Shown one piece after another: positions 22,346 to 27,323 of a stretch of 27,323 nucleotides of DNA. Both the position numbers and the translations under genes were made by a program. The stretch's first letter is position 1. Every line of letters starts with the position of its first letter. The notes beneath the pieces are model-generated. The model searched no databases. It was given only the letters and a program-made list of their open reading frames with translations, and was not told the origin of the DNA. Origin of the DNA: a virus; IMG/VR virus record IMGVR_UViG_3300030329_000843, positions 1 through 27,323 of that record; one strand, written 5' to 3'.

Positions 22346-23887
22346 CTACTCCATCTGGGCTTGTTGTGCCATTGCATTAACAGCATTAGGACCCAGTGAC
22401 TGGGTAGCGACCTTCATGGCCTCTGCTTGCTGTTGTTGCTGCATCATACCAGCCACTTCTTCCTCGGAGCGTATAAGGCCGTCAGTATCAATACCAAGGG
22501 CAGACGCTCTTCGGGACATGTATTCACTCATATTGACGTACTGAGACAGGCCCTCCGGTCCAAGCATCTGAGCAATACCTTGAAGGTAGATATCCAGACG
22601 GTTGAGATCGTTGCCTCGTCCAAGAGCTTCAATACCAGTAACAATAGCAGGAGTCACCTTATCCTTAGGGATCTTAGGCAGCTTCTTCTGCTTCTCCATT
22701 CGTTGCATTATTCGATTTACCAGAGGGAGCTGGAACTCCTGACTAAGCACGGAGTAAATACCGCCAAGCTGCCGCTCAATAGATTGAGTAACCAGCCTTA
22801 CTTCTTCGGCTGTGACTCGATCCGCATTACGAATAGTTGACTCGGTGAGGAGGAACGCATACGAAAGACGCTCCCCAATTTGCTGCATCGCGCTGAGAGA
22901 CACAGAGAAATCTTGGGCCTTCTGAGTTTGTAGTACACTAACATCGGCGGCACTTCCCTCTCTAATTGCCCCATTAGGGCTTTCTGCAAGAGTCTTTGCT
23001 CTAGTGGTCCCATTTGGGTTGACCAAGAACAACACTTTGGAAGACGCCGCAGCACCCTCCACAATAGCTTTAGTCAGTCCCTCAAGACTGACGAGGTCTC
23101 CCAGATACTGCTCTACATATCCACGACCATAAGACTCTCCGTCTACCCTCAGCATTCTGAGAGCAATGAATGGAGACTGGTCTTTTGAATAAGTGGCTCT
23201 GGTCTCTTCGATTATATTCCCATATATCTCTTGAACAACCTCAACCTTACCGTCTTCTTTCATTGTCTGAGCGGTATAGATATCGCAAGTCTGAGAAGGA
23301 TCTCCTGACTTGTGTTGAGCATATTTTTTCAGATCCTCTGGCAGCATCTCAGGAGATACCGTTTCTTTCAGAATGATCATTCGGGCATTACCCATTGGAT
23401 CGCGTTTGATTACATAGCGATCAAGGTGAATAACCCGCATGGGACCTTTATCAGGCAGATATAGGAGAGCATTTCCGGTCACGACGAGATGCCGCAGGGC
23501 CTCAAAGGTCCCCACGCGGATGCTATTCAGTTCAATCTCCCGTGCCACGGATCTTTCAATTTCTGCCAGTGACTTTTCAACCTCTGTAAGAATAGAGGGA
23601 TCTAGTTGATCCATCTTGCGTTTCTCTTCTTCATCTATTACTAGACGGAAGAAGGGAGCGTTGGGCGGCAACAAGGACAGCAGCAGGGCTGAAGCAAGGT
23701 TATTGACTCCTCGTGCGCCTGTGGATTGATAGGGGGTTGGGAATTTACGGGAAGCACTGTGGCCGTCATCCGGCATGATAGTGGGAACCGTGATACGAGA
23801 CGCTTCTCTTCCTCTTTCAAGGTAGGGAGACCTCTGGGTCTCACACTTTGAGTATTCGCTTGCGATGCTTCCAGTTCCGTATGCCAT
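22346..23887 (-). CDS. Portal / head-tail connector (T7 gp8-like)
   Basis: This 513-residue protein (T7 gp8 536) forms the ring through which DNA enters and leaves the head. Family features are an N-terminal YLERGREASRITVPTIMP, then GARGVNNLASALLLSLLPPN, a VTGNALLYLPD strand, DGESYGRGYVEQYLGDL and SLEGLTKAIVEGAAASSKV. A Gln-rich stretch (MMQQQQQAEAM) lies near the C-terminus. The ATG overlaps the preceding stop by one base (TGATG) without a strong ribosome binding site, so translation is probably coupled to the upstream gene. Confidence 0.97.
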   Translation of the reverse strand: MAYGTGSIASEYSKCETQRSPYLERGREASRITVPTIMPDDGHSASRKFPTPYQSTGARGVNNLASALLLSLLPPNAPFFRLVIDEEEKRKMDQLDPSILTEVEKSLAEIERSVAREIELNSIRVGTFEALRHLVVTGNALLYLPDKGPMRVIHLDRYVIKRDPMGNARMIILKETVSPEMLPEDLKKYAQHKSGDPSQTCDIYTAQTMKEDGKVEVVQEIYGNIIEETRATYSKDQSPFIALRMLRVDGESYGRGYVEQYLGDLVSLEGLTKAIVEGAAASSKVLFLVNPNGTTRAKTLAESPNGAIREGSAADVSVLQTQKAQDFSVSLSAMQQIGERLSYAFLLTESTIRNADRVTAEEVRLVTQSIERQLGGIYSVLSQEFQLPLVNRIMQRMEKQKKLPKIPKDKVTPAIVTGIEALGRGNDLNRLDIYLQGIAQMLGPEGLSQYVNMSEYMSRRASALGIDTDGLIRSEEEVAGMMQQQQQAEAMKVATQSLGPNAVNAMAQQAQME

Positions 23888-24414
23888 CAGTAGTTTATCC
23901 GTTCAATAGTCAATCCAGCTTTGCCCTTAGCACTCGACTTTCTAGTCTTTGCTCGGCGTTGCTTTTTTGAGGAAGGAGAAGATCGGTCTTGATATGCCTT
24001 GGCAGGCGGTGGAGGGTCAGGAATGTTGATATTCAAGCCTTCAAAGGGGTTGACGGGGGCAGTAGCAGGAGCTGTGCTAAATGCTGGCATAGACCCAGCC
24101 GCTGCCGCAGCATCCGCAGCGTTCGGTGTGATGATGTTTCCAGCAGTATCTCTAAGAGGAGTGTCCCTCTGATTGGCAAATCCGCCGAATTGATACCCTC
24201 TCGCCTCCTCTCTCGCTTTCATTCCTTGAAACCAGTTCGCACCAATCTGTGCGATTGCCGCTCCTGAGATACCTGCTCGACCCATTGCAACGAGGTCTGG
24301 GCGGGAAGCATAATCAGCCTCACGTTCGGGGTCATAGCCATAATAGCTGTTACGGGACCAACCACCGGGCCTCACGGTTTTTGAAGGCCTCTGAGGTCCC
24401 TTTGCCATGCACAT
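23887..24414 (-). CDS. Hypothetical protein upstream of portal (T7 gp7.3 position)
   Basis: This 175-residue basic protein has a Gly/Arg/Tyr-rich N-terminus. A helical, moderately hydrophobic segment (about 45-75, MGRAGISGAAIAQIGANWFQ) follows, then an Ala/Pro-rich middle and a Ser/Lys/Arg-rich tail (SSKKQRRAKTRKSS). T7 has small virion proteins (6.7 and 7.3) just before the portal, and this gene occupies that place, so a tail-assembly or minor virion role is likely though unproved. It starts MCMAKGPQRP; from the third residue it resembles the start of the gp15-like protein (MAKRPQRP). The ATG at 24414 is favoured by GGGGG at good spacing, while the homology favours 24408. Confidence 0.72.
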   Translation of the reverse strand: MCMAKGPQRPSKTVRPGGWSRNSYYGYDPEREADYASRPDLVAMGRAGISGAAIAQIGANWFQGMKAREEARGYQFGGFANQRDTPLRDTAGNIITPNAADAAAAAGSMPAFSTAPATAPVNPFEGLNINIPDPPPPAKAYQDRSSPSSKKQRRAKTRKSSAKGKAGLTIERINY

Positions 24415-24415
24415 A

Positions 24416-24607
24416 TTAGCTGCCCCCTAAACTATTATCTCTCTGGTCTTTAAATTCTTCTTTTAAATACCGGACAACTGATCGCTGTCCTGCATAAAAC
24501 ATTATCTGAGCCATATCCCAATCCAATTCAGCACACCGCTCAGGCCACTTCTCGTTCATAGCTTCCAGAAGATTCTCTGGAATGAGTGGGAATGGTTTCG
24601 TTTTCAT
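24416..24607 (-). CDS. Small acidic hypothetical protein
   Basis: This 63-residue protein has FPLIPENLLEAMNEKWPE followed by ELDWDMAQIMFYAGQRSVV and a charged tail. It is probably helical and soluble. It resembles short uncharacterised proteins seen near the exonuclease or portal genes of T7-like phages, but no function is known. Its ATG overlaps the upstream stop by four bases (ATGA), with AAGGGTGA about ten bases before it. The next gene's ribosome binding site overlaps its last codons. Confidence 0.75.
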   Translation of the reverse strand: MKTKPFPLIPENLLEAMNEKWPERCAELDWDMAQIMFYAGQRSVVRYLKEEFKDQRDNSLGGS

Positions 24608-24945
24608 CCCTTGTAGTCACCCTTTTCTGAATCCGAATATGAATACAATAAAATGCAGTAGTTAATCAGGTCAAGAATAGTGTCTTTAAGAGCCTCATCC
24701 TTAGTCTTGAATGACCCGTTGTGGACAAAGGTAATCAGACGAGACAGCTTGTCCGTCATCCGAACCATGAACCCGGTCTTGGTATCCGTAATCCCCAGCC
24801 TCTCGACTCTTGTGAAGTTCAGGAAAGGGTCACTAGAGTCCTTTCCTCCGCTGTAGTCGTGGTTCTTAGCCTCCATCAAAGCCCTAGCTTCTTGGCAGAG
24901 CTTCCCGTGCATTGCAAGCAAATCTTCTCTATTCATGGATTCCAC
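24604..24945 (-). CDS. DUF1599 / nucleotide-modification-associated domain protein
   Basis: The 113-residue protein matches the DUF1599 pattern as I recall it: a leading helix with LCQEARALMEAKNHDY, then PFLNFTRVERLGI, GFMVRMTDKLSRL and DTILDLINYCILL. The family is all-helical, related in style to MazG-type and dUTPase-like folds, and is called nucleotide modification associated domain 1. A role in nucleotide metabolism or base modification is proposed for it but not shown here. The GTG start at 24945 has GAGGT at ideal spacing. An ATG at 24936 overlaps the exonuclease stop (ATGA) and is the alternative, giving 110 residues. Confidence 0.75.
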   Translation of the reverse strand: MESMNREDLLAMHGKLCQEARALMEAKNHDYSGGKDSSDPFLNFTRVERLGITDTKTGFMVRMTDKLSRLITFVHNGSFKTKDEALKDTILDLINYCILLYSYSDSEKGDYKG

Positions 24946-25673
24946 AGGTTTACCTCTTTTGTATCTGTGTTGTACTCGCCGTATCTAAGAATTCTAGCTA
25001 CTCTGGCTTGCACAAGAGCTTCTTCAGGGGAGAGTCCAGCCCCCTCGAAAGCCTCTAAGACCGCACCCCAGCAGGGGTAATCAAGGACTCTGGCCGCCCT
25101 TCTAGGACCGATACCGGGACATCCGCTATAACCATCTACGGGATCACCCGTAAGCGTTTGAAATAAGTGGTTGTAATCAGCTTGATCTTGACTGACTTCG
25201 CACACTCCTTCATAAGGCTTGCGAGGGTTATAGTGGAGTCCCGGTATTGTTTTCAAATCTTTGTCGATTGTGACAATTACTCGCTCCCCTTCGATTTTCG
25301 CAATACCCGGTTCGCCAGCCAGCAACCCCAGAACGTCATCCGCTTCCAAATTGTGGAACTGAAATGTGCGATACGTTTCATTTGAATACTCCTTAAGAGC
25401 CTTAAATGCCATCGGTTTCCGATGCTTCTTTCGGTGGAGCTTGTAGCTAGGAAGTACTTCCTTCCTCCAGTTCTCGCTGCCAGACATGGCAATGATTACT
25501 TTAGATGCTCCTACTTCTTCTTTAACCCGGTCGATCCAACAGTCATATTTCTGTTTGGCTTCTTTTAAGTCACAGTGATATGTCCAAATATCATCCCCCC
25601 AATCTGTAGCTCGCTCACACCCAGTACAGATCTCGTATAGAACAATATCTCCGTCAATCAGAATCGTTGTCAT
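24933..25673 (-). CDS. 5'-3' exonuclease (T7 gp6-like)
   Basis: This 246-residue FEN/PIN-type nuclease is close to T7 gp6 (300). Metal-binding acids are visible in LIDGD (5-9), LEADDVLG (109-116), TIDKDL (135-140) and the TGDPVDGY segment (175-182). GCPGIGPRRAARVL (184-197) forms the helix-3-turn-helix DNA-binding element. WRKEVLPSYKLHRK (69-82) resembles the helical gateway. In T7 the enzyme degrades host DNA, removes RNA primers and supports recombination and concatemer processing. Its start overlaps the upstream small gene by 20 bases, and a G-run lies about eight bases before the ATG. Confidence 0.95.
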   Translation of the reverse strand: MTTILIDGDIVLYEICTGCERATDWGDDIWTYHCDLKEAKQKYDCWIDRVKEEVGASKVIIAMSGSENWRKEVLPSYKLHRKKHRKPMAFKALKEYSNETYRTFQFHNLEADDVLGLLAGEPGIAKIEGERVIVTIDKDLKTIPGLHYNPRKPYEGVCEVSQDQADYNHLFQTLTGDPVDGYSGCPGIGPRRAARVLDYPCWGAVLEAFEGAGLSPEEALVQARVARILRYGEYNTDTKEVNLWNP

Positions 25674-25872
25674 CAGGAGTCCCCCCCGCTTGCACAGCTA
25701 TTCGGCCAAGCTCAATAAGTCCTACGCAGGAGTGATATGAGCCAGTAAAACACACTGTTATATCTTCAGTTTCTTCTGTCCTCTTCGCACAGCCCAAGAA
25801 AACCATCTCATCAAATCGAGATTGAAGTTCTTTAATCATCTCATCAGATTGAACGTATGTCAAATCAGTCAT
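25654..25872 (-). CDS. Small acidic conserved phage protein
   Basis: This 72-residue acidic protein has DEMIKELQSRFDEMVFLG in the N-terminal half and CFTGSYHSCVGLIELGR in the second half. The arrangement looks like a small family of uncharacterised phage proteins; this is recall, not a search. The ATG is preceded by AAGAGGA located in the last codons of the homing-endonuclease-like gene, and the end overlaps the exonuclease start by 20 bases. Its place between polymerase and exonuclease suggests a replication accessory role, but nothing shows this directly. Confidence 0.72.
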   Translation of the reverse strand: MTDLTYVQSDEMIKELQSRFDEMVFLGCAKRTEETEDITVCFTGSYHSCVGLIELGRIAVQAGGTPDDNDSD

Positions 25873-25874
25873 AT

Positions 25875-26330
25875 CTATTTCCTCTTAAGGCGGGTAAGAC
25901 GTTGTTTCAGTGACTCTCTCATCGCGGAGTTCGGCGGGTATCTTACCAGAGCAGTCAAGACTTTTGCTTGGGGCTGCTTCTCAGTCAGATATGGGAGCAG
26001 GATCCGACACAGCTTTACCGCGTTGGACCCGTATATCGCCCACCTAAACACAACGTTTCCTGAGTTTGTTTTCCTCTTTAAGACAGAACAGGCCCCTCCA
26101 CATATGTCATAGAGAGCTTGGGCAGTCTCCTTGGCGGTAGTATCTACCCCAATGGTGGGAGAGCTGTTCCACCTGAAGCACCCCTCCCCATCCAAGATCC
26201 CAGCTACATAAGCTAGATCAGTGGGTTTCTGCCCAGTTTCTTCCGATTTTATAGTCTCCGTCGAGGGGGCATCGGAACTTGAGTTCCTCACCGGCCTCAC
26301 ACATTGATTGTACTGCAAGCCTTCCGACAT
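25875..26330 (-). CDS. LAGLIDADG homing endonuclease-like protein
   Basis: The 151-residue frame carries a single LAGLIDADG-type helix, LAYVAGILDGEGCF (39-52), whose D47 and G48-E49 positions fit the catalytic motif. A beta-rich part follows (SPTIGVDTTAKET, VVFRWAIYG), then a C-terminal LCRILLPYLTEKQPQAKVL typical of the family. One motif suggests a homodimer. Residues 1-38 are encoded inside the 3' end of the DNA polymerase in another frame, and the domain begins right at the polymerase stop. The start is uncertain: the ATG at 26330 has no well-placed ribosome binding site, and a GTG at 26291 follows GAGG. It could also be expressed by frameshift from the polymerase. Confidence 0.8.
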   Translation of the reverse strand: MSEGLQYNQCVRPVRNSSSDAPSTETIKSEETGQKPTDLAYVAGILDGEGCFRWNSSPTIGVDTTAKETAQALYDICGGACSVLKRKTNSGNVVFRWAIYGSNAVKLCRILLPYLTEKQPQAKVLTALVRYPPNSAMRESLKQRLTRLKRK

Positions 26331-27323
26331 CTTCCGCTATCTCCGTGCGTACTTGAAGTTGGATTTCATCATGAATATGAGCTACTTGTAGAACATCCTT
26401 GTCCCATCCGTGAGACTTGAGTTTCCTGTGAAGGATACAAGTAGCTAATTTCATTGCAATAGCACCTGCCGATTGTAGCAGGGTATTTAAAGCCGAATGC
26501 TGTGACCTGATACGCAGGTGTCGGCCATCAATAGCTCTAAGGTAATCACGGCTCTGAAGAGACAGCTTAATGCCGCTCTGTAGCCTCTCGATAGCTGGCA
26601 TCTTCTTAAGGAACTTGCGTCTCATACGAGACCCTTCGACCCGTCCTCCATCAACAATGGATCCGAGCTTTGCGTCCCCAGCCCCATAAAGGAAAGCATA
26701 TATAAACGTCTTAGCATCGTTACGATCCTCAAGCCCCGCCGCCATCCTGTTGGCTTCGTGGATGTCGCCTTCAAGAATCTCTTTGACGTATTTGCCTCCG
26801 TCAAACTTGTAAGTGTAGTGGGCCAAACACCTAAGCTCTAGTCCTTTCATATCTACACCAACAAGAACGTGTTCAGGAGGAGCAACAAATAGCTCCCTAC
26901 ACTCGGTTCCCCACAAAGCTCCCACCCGTGGAACCTGAGCAATGTTTGGACTGCTGTGGGTGCAGCGGGAGGTGACCGCTCCGCAGGGGTTGACCCTTCC
27001 GTGGATCCGGCCAGCTTGTTCCACCCTCAGCCACGCTTCCCGTCCGTCAGCAAGCTGCCCCAGCCTTTTGATAATTGTCAAATATCTAACTAGCACCTTA
27101 GCTTCAGGATATTCGAGTTGGCTAAGGACAGACTCATCAACCTTAGGTCTTCCCTCTCCTGTGAACTCTTCTGGTTGCCATCCATACTTCTTGATCAAGT
27201 TGTTGGCAATTTGGACGCGGGATGAGGGGTTGAAAGGAGTCTCTTTGTACTTGGGCTTACCCCTGAGAAGTCTAGATCTAATTGCAACAGGAGCGTCTCC
27301 CTTCAATATGTACTTAACATCAT
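26218..27323 (-). CDS. DNA polymerase, T7 gp5-like, C-terminal part
   Basis: The frame is open to the window edge, so the 5' part (3'-5' exonuclease domain and thumb) is missing. About 367 of the roughly 700 residues expected are present. Family A motifs are all intact. Motif A is VDMKGLELR (catalytic Asp near 26853). Motif B is RNDAKTFIYAFLYGAG, with Tyr at the E. coli 762 position. Motif C is HIHDEIQ (near 26373). ALNTLLQSAGA also matches T7. The protein ends in RNWAETH, keeping the terminal His found in T7 gp5. It replicates the phage genome. The last 113 bases overlap the LAGLIDADG frame. Confidence 0.97.
   Translation of the reverse strand, partial: DVKYILKGDAPVAIRSRLLRGKPKYKETPFNPSSRVQIANNLIKKYGWQPEEFTGEGRPKVDESVLSQLEYPEAKVLVRYLTIIKRLGQLADGREAWLRVEQAGRIHGRVNPCGAVTSRCTHSSPNIAQVPRVGALWGTECRELFVAPPEHVLVGVDMKGLELRCLAHYTYKFDGGKYVKEILEGDIHEANRMAAGLEDRNDAKTFIYAFLYGAGDAKLGSIVDGGRVEGSRMRRKFLKKMPAIERLQSGIKLSLQSRDYLRAIDGRHLRIRSQHSALNTLLQSAGAIAMKLATCILHRKLKSHGWDKDVLQVAHIHDEIQLQVRTEIAEDVGRLAVQSMCEAGEELKFRCPLDGDYKIGRNWAETH

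Overview
The window is the replication-end, virion and packaging part of a T7-like podovirus genome (Autographiviridae-type gene order), lying on the minus strand. Reading from high to low coordinates the order matches T7 genes 5 to 19: DNA polymerase, exonuclease, portal, scaffold, capsid, two tail tubular proteins, four internal/ejection proteins, tail fibre, holin, small and large terminase. No confident gene lies on the plus strand. Many proteins are longer than their T7 counterparts, and several small genes are of kinds usually seen in marine T7-like phages. A marine or aquatic bacterial host is therefore a reasonable guess, but nothing in the window identifies it. No integrase, tRNA, photosynthesis gene or CRISPR array was seen.

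Layout by region. 27323-24400 carries the truncated polymerase, a LAGLIDADG homing-endonuclease-like gene overlapping the polymerase 3' end, a T7 gp6-like exonuclease, a DUF1599-type protein and small genes. 24414-19784 carries the head genes, with an unexpected lipoprotein-like membrane protein between scaffold and capsid. The capsid gene has structured RNA on both sides, including a strong intrinsic terminator after it, in the same place as the T7 terminator T-phi. 19654-5225 carries the tail tube, ejection proteins and fibre. 5203-2048 carries a repeat-rich virion-like protein, an XhlA-like holin and the two terminase subunits. 2047-598 carries a tandem-repeat and G-run intergenic segment and a set of small genes, including an HNH endonuclease. 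597-1 has no confident gene and is rich in inverted repeats; it may hold the genome end, terminal repeat or a replication element.

Genes are packed very tightly. Stop/start overlaps of 1 to 20 bases are the rule, and ribosome binding sites often sit in the last codons of the upstream gene, which implies long co-transcribed units with translational coupling. The polymerase and exonuclease replicate and recombine the DNA. The head and tail proteins assemble on the portal, the terminase packages concatemers, and the holin-like protein would open the inner membrane. No cell-wall hydrolase was recognised here, so it probably lies outside the window.

The observations most worth following are a beta-rich module shared by the tail tube B protein and the repeat protein, the LAGLIDADG gene nested into the polymerase end, the lipoprotein in the head cluster, and the palindrome-rich terminal region.
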